Shown here one piece after another: positions 8,201 to 16,881 of a stretch of 64,000 nucleotides of DNA. Made by a program: the position numbers and the translations under genes. The stretch spans positions 124,001 through 188,000 of the forward strand of contig CAXBDQ010000001.1 in NCBI GenBank assembly GCA_963974675.1. The letters are read 5' to 3'. Source of the DNA: Porticoccus sp963974675 (GTDB taxonomy: Bacteria; Pseudomonadota; Gammaproteobacteria; Pseudomonadales; Porticoccaceae). The notes under the pieces are model-generated. The model saw only the letters and a list, made by a program, of their open reading frames with translations, did no database searches and was not told the DNA's origin. Positions within the stretch are counted from its first letter, which is position 1; the number at the start of each line of letters is the position of its first letter.

Positions 8201-9742
8201 TTACACCTCCCAAATCTGAACGGTGTCGATTACATCCCGTCGAGTGGTTTTCTTGGTGCCAAATAAGTTGACATCCGATTCACCCGTGGAACACCCATTC
8301 CCAAAGGAGAAGCCACAACCACCACGCTCGGCAAAGGCTTCAGACATTGCCTCTTCTCGGTGTGCAGTAGGAATCACGTAGCGATCTTCATAGTTAGCAA
8401 TGGCCAGGTAACGATACATATCCTCCACCTGAAGCTCACTCAAACCAACCTCCTCCAGCACCTGCAAATCCTGCACGCCATCCACAATTTGTGAACGCTT
8501 GTAGGCACGCATGGCTAACAGGCGTTTGAGTGCCAATTTGACCGGTGCCTCATCTCCCGCCGTAAGTAAGTTCGCCAAGTATTGCAAGGGAATACGCAGG
8601 GAATCCACGTCTGGAATAATACCGTTCATGCCCATATGTCCAGCATCGACAGCGGACTGAATAGGTGACAGCGGCGGCACATACCAAACCATAGGTAGCG
8701 TCCGATACTCGGGGTGCAACGGTAATGCCAGCTGCCAATCTACCGCCAACTTATACACGGGCGATTGTTGGGCTGCAGTAATCGTTGAGTCGGGAATACC
8801 GTCTTTTCTAGCCTGAGCAATAACCGCAGGGTCATTAGGGTCAAGGAAAAGTCCCAACTGCTCCTTATACAGGTCCTTCTCATTTTCAGTACTGGCCACT
8901 TCCTGAATTTTATCGGCGTCATACAACAGCACGCCCAAGTAGCGAATACGACCCACACAGGTCTCAGAGCAAATCGTTGGCTGACCAGCTTCAATTCGTG
9001 GGTAACAGAAGATGCATTTTTCTGATTTACCAGATTTCCAGTTGAAGTAGATTTTTTTGTACGGACAACCGGAGACACACATCCGCCAGCCGCGACACTT
9101 CTCCTGGTCAATTAGTACGATGCCATCCTCTTCCCGTTTGTAGATAGCACCTGATGGACAAGCGGCAGCGCAGGTAGGATTTAGACAGTGCTCACACAAA
9201 CGAGGCAAATACATCATGAAGGTATTTTCAAATTCGCCGTACATCTCCTTCTGCATATTGTCAAAATTATTGTCGACACTACGCTTTTTGAATTCGGTAC
9301 CGAGAATATCTTCCCAGTTTGGACCCCATTCAATTTTCTGCATACGTTTGCCCGATATCAACGAGCGCGGGCGAGCAGTTGGCTGATGATCTGACAAAGG
9401 TGCTGTATGCAAATGCTGGTAGTCAAAATCAAACGGCTCATAGTAATCGTCAATTTGCGGCAGATCGGGGTTGGAGAAAATGTTTGCCAACACTCGAAAT
9501 TTGCCACCAATTTTCGGATTGATAGAGCCATCCTTGTTGCGAATCCAACCGCCGTTCCATTTTTTCTGGTTTTCCCATTCTTTCGGGTAACCAATGCCTG
9601 GCTTGGTTTCAACATTATTGAACCAGGCGTATTCCATACCTTCACGAGAGGTCCACACATTTTTACAGGTGATTGAGCAGGTGTGACAACCGATACATTT
9701 ATCAAGATTCAACACCATTCCAACTTGAGATCTAATTTTCAT
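8201..9742 (-). CDS. narH: Respiratory nitrate reductase beta subunit NarH
   Basis: The 513-residue electron-transfer subunit carries four Fe-S clusters. The first ferredoxin motif is CIGCHTCSITC. The second and third are CEHCLNPTCAAACP and CRGWRMCVSGCP, where Trp replaces one Cys; this is the family hallmark giving a 3Fe-4S cluster. The fourth is CIFCYPR with CSETCVGR. The polypeptide has no signal peptide and sits on the cytoplasmic side with NarG. It starts 12 bases after the narG stop. Confidence 0.98.
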   Translation of the reverse strand: MKIRSQVGMVLNLDKCIGCHTCSITCKNVWTSREGMEYAWFNNVETKPGIGYPKEWENQKKWNGGWIRNKDGSINPKIGGKFRVLANIFSNPDLPQIDDYYEPFDFDYQHLHTAPLSDHQPTARPRSLISGKRMQKIEWGPNWEDILGTEFKKRSVDNNFDNMQKEMYGEFENTFMMYLPRLCEHCLNPTCAAACPSGAIYKREEDGIVLIDQEKCRGWRMCVSGCPYKKIYFNWKSGKSEKCIFCYPRIEAGQPTICSETCVGRIRYLGVLLYDADKIQEVASTENEKDLYKEQLGLFLDPNDPAVIAQARKDGIPDSTITAAQQSPVYKLAVDWQLALPLHPEYRTLPMVWYVPPLSPIQSAVDAGHMGMNGIIPDVDSLRIPLQYLANLLTAGDEAPVKLALKRLLAMRAYKRSQIVDGVQDLQVLEEVGLSELQVEDMYRYLAIANYEDRYVIPTAHREEAMSEAFAERGGCGFSFGNGCSTGESDVNLFGTKKTTRRDVIDTVQIWEV

Positions 9743-9754
9743 TGCACTGTCTCC

Positions 9755-12700
9755 TTAAACTTCTGTTGGAAGTGGTTGAGGAAGGCCGTCACCGGTCTCG
9801 TTATCGAGCCAATCGACCTTATCCATCTTACGAACTACGACCATTTCGTCACGGTTGCAACCCACCGTGCCGTAGTAGTTGAAACCATAGGATTGCTGTG
9901 CATAACCACCGATCATATGGGTAGGTTTCATCACGATCCGAGTAACCGAGTTGTGGTGACCACCACGCGTACCTGTGGTTTCACTACCAGGGACATTCAC
10001 AATACGCTCCTGAGCGTGGTACATCATGACCATGCCTTCTTTCACTCTCTGACTAACAACTGCACGACAGGCAATGGCGCCATTAACATTGAACACCTCA
10101 ACCCAGTCGTTATCTTCGATGTCGGCTTTTTCGGCATCGATTTCGCTCAGCCAGATAATCGGGCCACCGCGAGACAAGGTAAGCATCAACAAGTTGTCAG
10201 AATAGGTACTGTGGATACCCCATTTTTGGTGGGGAGTAATCCAGTTCAACACAATCTCTTTATTGCCGTTGGACTTCTTACCTTTCACCAAGTCGATGGT
10301 GTTGGTATGAATGGGTGGGCGGTAAGAAATCAACTGTTCACCAAAGGCCTCCATCCATTTGTGATCCTGATAGAACTGCTGACGGCCAGTGATCGTGCGC
10401 CAAGGAATCAACTCGTGGACATTGGTGTAACACGCGTTATAGCTCACGTGCTCATCTTCCAAACCAGACCAGGTCGGTGAAGATATTATCTTCCGTGGTT
10501 GCGCCTGAAGGTCGCGGAAGCGAATTTTCTCATCATGCTTGGGTAGGGCCAGGTGCTTGTGATCGCGACCGGTAATCTGCCCCAGCGCATCCCAGGCCTT
10601 TACTGCAACATTACCGTTGGTTTCCGGCGCAAGACTCAGTACCACTTCCGCTGCATCAATGGCTGATTCGATACGAGGCTGACCTTTACTAATACCCTCT
10701 TCTGTCACGGTATAATTAAGCTCACGAAGCAGCTTCACCTCTTCGTCTGTATTCCAACCAATACCCTTACCACCATTACCCAATTTTTCCAGTAATGGCC
10801 CCAAAGACGTAAACTTCTTATAGGTATTGGGGTAATCCCGCTCCACCACCACCATGTTCGGTGCTGTCTTGCCGGGAATTAACTCACATTCACCGTATTT
10901 CCAATCCTTCACATCAAAAGGCTGTGCCAACTCTCCGGGGGTATCATGAAGCATCGGAACAGTCACAAAGTCTTTCTCAACACCCAAGTTGTTATTAAAG
11001 GCTGATATTTCAGAGAATTTCTTAGCGATGCCTTTATAGATATCCCAGTCAGAACGCGCTTCCCATGCAGGATCAGCCGCTTTTGACAATGGGTGAATAA
11101 AGGGGTGCATGTCCGAGGTGTTGAGATCGTCTTTCTCATACCAAGTTGCCGTGGGTAACACGATATCGGAGTACATACAGGTAGATGACATCCGGAAATC
11201 CAGAGTGACAACCAAGTCCAACTTACCGGTCGCACCTTCTTCTACCCACTCAGCTTCCTGAGGAATAAGGCCACCACCTACACCGTTATCATCATTCATC
11301 AAGCCGTTTTTAGTACCCAGCAGGTACTTCAACATGTACTCATGGCCTTTACCGGAAGAACCCAGCAAATTTGAGCGCCAGATAAACATATTGCGCGGGA
11401 AGTTTTCGGGACTGTCGGGCTGCTCTGCGGCAAAACGCAGGTTGCCAGATTTTAGCTCCTGCACTGCATAGTCTTTAGGATCCATACCCGCCGCTTCCGC
11501 ATCACGGGTTATTTGTAGTGGGTTCCTGTTCAACTGTGGCGCGGAAGGTAACCAGCCCATACGCTCGGCTTTAATATTGTAGTCGAGCATGTGTTCCTGA
11601 AACTGTGATTTATCCGCAATGGGCGACAGCACATCGTGCATGCTCACTTTTTCATGACGCCACTGGGAGCTGTGGCTGTAGAAGAACGACGTGGAGTTCA
11701 TTTGGCGAGGCGGGCGACTCCAGTCCAAACCGAATGCCAAGGGCAGCCAGCCCGTTTGTGGACGCAGTTTTTCCTGTCCCACATAGTGAGCCCAGCCACC
11801 ACCGCTTTGACCAACACAACCACACATGATCAGCATGTTGATCAGCCCACGGTAGTTCATATCCATGTGGTACCAGTGGTTCATTGCCGCACCGACAATC
11901 ACCATGGATTTACCACGGGTCTTATCGGCATTGTCAGCAAACTCTCTGGCCACCTGAATAATTTTGGCGCGAGGAACACCGGTAATTTTTTCTTGCCAAG
12001 CGGGGGTATAGGCCACAGTGTCATCATCAAAACTGGATGCCACATGCTCGCCACCTAAACCACGGTCAATACCGTAGTTGGCCATCATCAGATCGTAAAC
12101 AGTAGCGACTTTCGCTAGCGATCCATCTGCCAGCGTAATAGTACGCGTGGGCACATTACGCATTTGAATGCTTTCGCCTTCTTGCTTATCCCAGTGGTCA
12201 CTGCCTCCGGCAGCAAAGTAAGGGAAGGCAACCGCATCAACATCACCGCCATCAATCAGAGACAACTGCAATTTCACTTCATTGCCGTCTTTGCCTTCAC
12301 GGGTTTCGATATTCCATTTACCTACACCATCACCCTGCTCTCCCCAGCGATAACCGATGGAGCCTTGTGGAGAAACCAGCTCACCACTCAGTTCATCCAG
12401 TGCAATGGTTTTCCAGTCTGGGTTGTTTTCTTGTCCCAAATTGTCGGCCAAATCAGATGCACGCAGGAATCGACTGGATTTGTAACCACCTTCTGTAGGC
12501 TCCAAGGTCACCAGATTAGGCATATCTGAATACTGACGAACATATTCAGTGAAGTAGGCACTGGGGTTGTCGAGATGGAATTCTTTCAGGATCACATGCC
12601 CAAAAGCCATGGCTACAGCGGCATCAGTACCCTGTTTGGGGTTCAGCCACATGTCAGCCAGTTTGGCCGCTTCACTGTAGTCGGGCGTAATAACCACACC

Positions 12701-13534
12701 TTTAGCGCCCTTGTAGCGAACCTCTGTAAAGAAGTGAGCATCAGGAGTACGTGTTTGAGGCACATTGGAGCCCCACAAAATAAGGTAGTTCGAGTTATAC
12801 CAATCGGCAGACTCCGGCACATCCGTCTGCTCACCCCAGACCATTGGTGAGGCCGGAGGCAAATCACAGTACCAGTCATAGAAGCTCATACAGACGCCGC
12901 CAATCAATGACAGGTAACGAGAGCCCGCGGCATAAGAAACCATCGACATAGCAGGAATGGGAGAGAAACCAAGAATGCGGTCAGGGCCATGCTCTTTAGC
13001 CGTGTAAACATTGGCTGCAGCTATCATTTCGTTTACTTCGTCCCAAGAAGAGCGAACAAATCCACCCATGCCACGTTTGGACTTATAAGATTCAGTACGA
13101 ACAGGGTCTTCTACAATAAAAGCCCAGGCATCCACAGGATTTTCAAACTGCTTGCGAGCATCACGCCACAATTTCAGCAATGGCTTGCGTACTTTGGGAT
13201 ACTTTACTCGGTTGGCACTGTAGATATACCAAGAGAAACTGGCACCCCGAGGGCAACCACGAGGCTCATGGTTGGGCAGGTCCGGACGCGTACGAGGATA
13301 ATCTGTCTGCTGAGTTTCCCAGGTGATCAATCCATTTTTAACGTAAATTTTCCAGCTACAGGAGCCGGTACAGTTCACCCCATGGGTAGAACGTACAATT
13401 TTGTCGTGCTGCCAACGTTGGCGGTAGCTGTTCTCCCACTCTCGGTTTTGATTCCGAGTTTCTCCGTGACCATCGGCGAACTCATCCACCTTGGTCTTTT
13501 TGAAGAATTGTAAGCTATCGAGAAAATGACTCAT
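9755..13534 (-). CDS. narG: Respiratory nitrate reductase alpha subunit NarG
   Basis: The catalytic subunit reduces nitrate to nitrite on bis-MGD molybdenum cofactor in the cytoplasm. The N-terminal MSHFLDSLQFFKK matches the NarJ-binding start of NarG, so I use the ATG at 13534 (1259 aa) rather than an upstream in-frame codon at 13603. The FS0 ligand region (HGVNCTGSCSWK), the PRGCPRGAS motif, the YDWYCDLPPASP region with the Mo-ligand Asp, and the C-terminal THMIGGY and NYYGTVGCNRDE motifs are all present. The whole chain aligns from memory with E. coli NarG without gaps of note. A long antisense ORF (9683-10480) is only a shadow. Confidence 0.98.
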   Translation of the reverse strand: MSHFLDSLQFFKKTKVDEFADGHGETRNQNREWENSYRQRWQHDKIVRSTHGVNCTGSCSWKIYVKNGLITWETQQTDYPRTRPDLPNHEPRGCPRGASFSWYIYSANRVKYPKVRKPLLKLWRDARKQFENPVDAWAFIVEDPVRTESYKSKRGMGGFVRSSWDEVNEMIAAANVYTAKEHGPDRILGFSPIPAMSMVSYAAGSRYLSLIGGVCMSFYDWYCDLPPASPMVWGEQTDVPESADWYNSNYLILWGSNVPQTRTPDAHFFTEVRYKGAKGVVITPDYSEAAKLADMWLNPKQGTDAAVAMAFGHVILKEFHLDNPSAYFTEYVRQYSDMPNLVTLEPTEGGYKSSRFLRASDLADNLGQENNPDWKTIALDELSGELVSPQGSIGYRWGEQGDGVGKWNIETREGKDGNEVKLQLSLIDGGDVDAVAFPYFAAGGSDHWDKQEGESIQMRNVPTRTITLADGSLAKVATVYDLMMANYGIDRGLGGEHVASSFDDDTVAYTPAWQEKITGVPRAKIIQVAREFADNADKTRGKSMVIVGAAMNHWYHMDMNYRGLINMLIMCGCVGQSGGGWAHYVGQEKLRPQTGWLPLAFGLDWSRPPRQMNSTSFFYSHSSQWRHEKVSMHDVLSPIADKSQFQEHMLDYNIKAERMGWLPSAPQLNRNPLQITRDAEAAGMDPKDYAVQELKSGNLRFAAEQPDSPENFPRNMFIWRSNLLGSSGKGHEYMLKYLLGTKNGLMNDDNGVGGGLIPQEAEWVEEGATGKLDLVVTLDFRMSSTCMYSDIVLPTATWYEKDDLNTSDMHPFIHPLSKAADPAWEARSDWDIYKGIAKKFSEISAFNNNLGVEKDFVTVPMLHDTPGELAQPFDVKDWKYGECELIPGKTAPNMVVVERDYPNTYKKFTSLGPLLEKLGNGGKGIGWNTDEEVKLLRELNYTVTEEGISKGQPRIESAIDAAEVVLSLAPETNGNVAVKAWDALGQITGRDHKHLALPKHDEKIRFRDLQAQPRKIISSPTWSGLEDEHVSYNACYTNVHELIPWRTITGRQQFYQDHKWMEAFGEQLISYRPPIHTNTIDLVKGKKSNGNKEIVLNWITPHQKWGIHSTYSDNLLMLTLSRGGPIIWLSEIDAEKADIEDNDWVEVFNVNGAIACRAVVSQRVKEGMVMMYHAQERIVNVPGSETTGTRGGHHNSVTRIVMKPTHMIGGYAQQSYGFNYYGTVGCNRDEMVVVRKMDKVDWLDNETGDGLPQPLPTEV

Positions 13535-13653
13535 GGCTTTACTCTCACTGTTTAACTTTTTTAAAATTAATATTTTCTGTTTGAAAACGCTGAAGGAGCT
13601 CAATCCCCATCAGCTTTACCTTTACTGCCTTTCAAAGGTAACCCTTCAAAACA

Positions 13654-15318
13654 CTATGGGTTATAAAACTCACCTTCTTTATTGGGCGAAAACTCTTCGT
13701 GGCAATTTGGACACTCAATAAAATGGTCAGCGCGGTTTTTGCGTAAGTAAAACCACCAATTAATGCCGATACAGACTGCGTAAAAAGCAGCAAATCCAAT
13801 CAGTGCAACTTCAGGAGTCGTTGCTTTAATCTGCTCACCGAGTACTTTCGGAATGTAAAAGGCACCATAAGCGGCAACAGCTGAAGTCCACCCAAGCACT
13901 GGACCCGCCTGCTCTTTAGGAAACACCATGGCGATAGTGCGGAAGGTTGAACCATTGCCAATACCTGTGGCGGCAAATAGCACCAGGAATAACAAGAAGA
14001 AGGGGAGGAAGAATTGTTCTGGTGTTGCTGAACCGTAGGCAGCTTTCATGTAGTAGGCAACACCTAAGGCACTACCTACCATGACGACAGAACAGATCTG
14101 GGTCACCATGGCGCCGCCCATTTTATCCGCAATCCAACCACCTACTGGACGAATGAGTGCACCAATAAAGGGACCCATCCATGCGTACATTAACGCACTG
14201 GGGCCGTTACCATTAATGATGTCATGGGTCATCACACCATCGACCATAATGTGTTGATAACCAAAGATAACCTTAATAGCCAGCGGAAAAGACGCCGCAA
14301 ATCCAATAAAAGAACCAAAGGTCATGGTATATATAACGCTCATAACCCAAGTATGTGGATTGTTAAAAATCTTGTACTGCCGAGTCAGACTGTTGCCAAT
14401 GGATCCCGGCAACATCTTCAACCAGAAAACGGTAGAACCAATAACCAGCACCATCACAATTTCTTTCGGCACACCAAAACCGGAGCCGTTAGCCGCTTCA
14501 GGCAATAATAACCACAACCCTACTGCGGCCGTAATAAAGCCGATTAACAACATGCCACTAATAATTGCAAAGCTGGTAATTGGGTTCGGTGCATCCGGCG
14601 ACACCTCTTGGGTCCGAATATTGTTCATCCCAAACCAGCCAAACACTGCCAGAGGTATCAATAGCAGCAACCAGATAAAGCCCGCATTTTGAATAAAACT
14701 TTCTGTACCGGCTGGAATCTTGCCAATTAATGTACCTGAGGTGTTCTGCAACACCATTCCATCACCACCGAACAAACCAAATGTCATGACTAGTGGTATA
14801 ACGATCTGCATGGTGGTAACACCGAAATTACCCAGACCTGCATTTAAGCCCAACGCCAAACCTTGTTGTTTCTTGGGAAAGAAAAAACTGATATTTGACA
14901 TGGAGGAAGCAAAGTTACCACCACCAAAACCTGACAACAGGGCTAGTGCCTGGAACACCCACAAGGGTGTATTCATATCCTGCAAGGCAAAACCAGTACC
15001 TAACGCGGGCAACATCAAGAGTGCCGTGGTAAAGAAGATAGTATTACGACCACCGCAGAGCCTGATAAAAAAACTGCTCGGTATTCGCAATGTTGCACCG
15101 GTCAGACCCGCAATGGACATCAGGGTAAACAACTCTGATTTAGCGAAAGGGAAACCCAGGTTCAGCATCTGAACAGTGATAATCCCCCAATACAGCCACA
15201 CAGCAAAACCGCACAACAGACTGGGAATAGAAATCCATAGGTTCCTATTAGCGGTCTTCTTGCCTTCAGACTCCCAAAATTCGGAGTCCTCGACATCCCA
15301 TTTTTTTAAATCAGCCAT
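13654..15318 (-). CDS. narK2: Nitrate/nitrite antiporter NarK2
   Basis: The 554-residue MFS transporter has about 12 membrane helices. The nitrate-porter signatures are seen as GFGGGNFASSMSNISFF with GLNAGLGNFGV, and again as ATGIGNGSTF in the second half. The conserved Arg after GATLRIPSS and the FFPKKQQG loop also fit. It corresponds to the second, antiporter-like NarK of Pseudomonas-type narK1K2GHJI clusters. An unusual feature is the cytosolic C-terminus: after the last helix comes a tail with CPNCHEEFSP, a zinc-knuckle-like CxxC not expected in the family. The next gene downstream is narG (gap about 120 bases). Confidence 0.94.
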   Translation of the reverse strand: MADLKKWDVEDSEFWESEGKKTANRNLWISIPSLLCGFAVWLYWGIITVQMLNLGFPFAKSELFTLMSIAGLTGATLRIPSSFFIRLCGGRNTIFFTTALLMLPALGTGFALQDMNTPLWVFQALALLSGFGGGNFASSMSNISFFFPKKQQGLALGLNAGLGNFGVTTMQIVIPLVMTFGLFGGDGMVLQNTSGTLIGKIPAGTESFIQNAGFIWLLLLIPLAVFGWFGMNNIRTQEVSPDAPNPITSFAIISGMLLIGFITAAVGLWLLLPEAANGSGFGVPKEIVMVLVIGSTVFWLKMLPGSIGNSLTRQYKIFNNPHTWVMSVIYTMTFGSFIGFAASFPLAIKVIFGYQHIMVDGVMTHDIINGNGPSALMYAWMGPFIGALIRPVGGWIADKMGGAMVTQICSVVMVGSALGVAYYMKAAYGSATPEQFFLPFFLLFLVLFAATGIGNGSTFRTIAMVFPKEQAGPVLGWTSAVAAYGAFYIPKVLGEQIKATTPEVALIGFAAFYAVCIGINWWFYLRKNRADHFIECPNCHEEFSPNKEGEFYNP

Positions 15319-15384
15319 AGCGGTTATTCCTCACTTATTACTGTTTTATTTATAAAGCTTAAATTTTCTATAAATTTAAGCTTT

Positions 15385-16653
15385 CTATAACGTCAAAAAG
15401 TCATCAGCCCGGGCCTGACTTACCCGCTGTTTAAATTCATCCCATTTGATGGCGTAAAACATCAACACCATGCAGCCGGCAAGCACGCCATACAGCAACA
15501 TGAAGCAAGAACTCCGTATACCGGTTTGATCGGCAGCAATACCAAACAGAATGGGTAGAGAAAATCCCCCCAAAGCACCAATGGCACTAACAGCACCACC
15601 GACAGCACCCACGTTATCTGGGTAGTAGTCATAAATAATTCGGTAAATACTCGCCTTGCCAAACCCCATGGCCAACCCCACAACAAAGGTCAACAACACA
15701 AACAGCCACAACGAAATTCGTATATCCAAAAAAAGATCACGTTCGATGCCATGAATAGTCATAGTCGTGGGCGGGTACGACAGGAAAAAAAGGCAGACCA
15801 AACAAACCCAAAAGACCAACCAGTTCACCCGGCGAGCACCAAAATTATCAGCAAACCAACCACCTAATGCCCGAACAATGGCCGCAGGCAAGGTGAACAA
15901 CAACGTCACAAATGACGCTGTTTTAAGGTCAAGGCCATACTCTCCGACGTAGTACTGAGGCAGCCATAGAGTCAAAGCCAGGAACCCACCAAATACAAAA
16001 TAGTAGTAGAGGCCAAAACGCCACACCCTCAGCTCTCTCAGTGGACGAAATCCTTCCGTCAAAGGTCGTATTTCTTTTGGGTCGCGGCCTTTTGGATCTG
16101 GGCGCGTGAAAACCCAGAACAAGACAGCTACCACAAGCAATACAACACCGTAGTAATTTGGAACTGCCTGCCACCCGTAATTTAGAATAATGATTGGGGC
16201 TACAAGATTGGTAATGGCGGCACCCGCATTACCAGCACCAAAGATACCCATAGCCGTACCCTGCAGCGCACCTTCGAACCAACTTGATACATAGCTCACT
16301 CCCGTGGCAAAGGTTCCCCCAGAGATGCCGAGAACCAAACCAAACGCCAAAAACTGACCGAAAGTTTCAGCATAAGGCAGAGTGAAAAGAGATAACGCAA
16401 CAATGAGCGTCTGAGAAAAAAAGATGATTCTGGCACTAAACCGTTCAGCCAAAATACCGCATACAAGGCAGGCAACAGCGCCGGTTAGAATGGGTGTTGC
16501 CAACAATACCCCAAATGCCGTATCGGTCAGGTGGAGATCTTCCCGAATTTGTAATCCTAAAATGGCAAATAAGGTCCATGCTGCAAAGTTGGCAGCAAAT
16601 GCCACTGTACACACACCTAATCCGTACCATTTTTGATTGTTAATTGCAGTCAT
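15385..16653 (-). CDS. narK1: Nitrate transporter NarK1 (type I NarK)
   Basis: The 422-residue MFS protein has 12 helices. Family marks include GISGGTFATGVSYVSSWF, GIFGAGNAGAAITN and GGWFADNFGARR. The shorter length and sequence are typical of NarK1, thought to be a proton-coupled nitrate importer, working with NarK2. It is the first gene of the nar run. A near-consensus FNR/Anr box is centred 67 bases before its ATG, which would place a transcription start about 25 bases upstream of the gene. A NarL-like palindrome lies 53 bases further up. Confidence 0.94.
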   Translation of the reverse strand: MTAINNQKWYGLGVCTVAFAANFAAWTLFAILGLQIREDLHLTDTAFGVLLATPILTGAVACLVCGILAERFSARIIFFSQTLIVALSLFTLPYAETFGQFLAFGLVLGISGGTFATGVSYVSSWFEGALQGTAMGIFGAGNAGAAITNLVAPIIILNYGWQAVPNYYGVVLLVVAVLFWVFTRPDPKGRDPKEIRPLTEGFRPLRELRVWRFGLYYYFVFGGFLALTLWLPQYYVGEYGLDLKTASFVTLLFTLPAAIVRALGGWFADNFGARRVNWLVFWVCLVCLFFLSYPPTTMTIHGIERDLFLDIRISLWLFVLLTFVVGLAMGFGKASIYRIIYDYYPDNVGAVGGAVSAIGALGGFSLPILFGIAADQTGIRSSCFMLLYGVLAGCMVLMFYAIKWDEFKQRVSQARADDFLTL

Positions 16654-16712
16654 GGGGTATTAACTGATTCAATAATATGAACCAAATGTAATGATAGGCG
16701 ACTTTTTGAGAC

Positions 16713-16726
16713 ATGACCTGTGTCAA
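16713..16726. promoter_or_regulatory. FNR/Anr-like box, narK1/narX intergenic region
   Basis: ATGAC-CTGT-GTCAA fits TTGAY-N4-RTCAA with one mismatch. Its centre (16719.5) is ideally placed for a class II activated narK1 promoter on the minus strand. Confidence 0.7.
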
Positions 16727-16764
16727 GTAACCCTTTGTAAGCGCTGGCACAAACCCCAAATATA

Positions 16765-16780
16765 TACCACCAAGGTGGTA
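16765..16780. promoter_or_regulatory. NarL-like 7-2-7 palindrome, narK1/narX intergenic region
   Basis: TACCACC-AA-GGTGGTA is a perfect inverted repeat of two heptamers two bases apart, the 7-2-7 arrangement bound by NarL. The heptamer differs a little from the E. coli consensus TACYYMT. Similar elements recur at 22851-22866 and 46540-46555. Confidence 0.72.
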
Positions 16781-16881
16781 GTATAAAAAATCTATATTTT
16801 CAAAAAAAACAATAGGTTATAAAAACCTAGTCAAGAAACTAGTCGCTTGACCAAACAGCTAGATATTTAGTGGTAAAGACA

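Noticed and set aside
9683..10480. A 265-codon ORF antisense to the 3' end of narG.
   Set aside because: It mirrors narG codons, has no family resemblance or ribosome site, and narG is unambiguous here.
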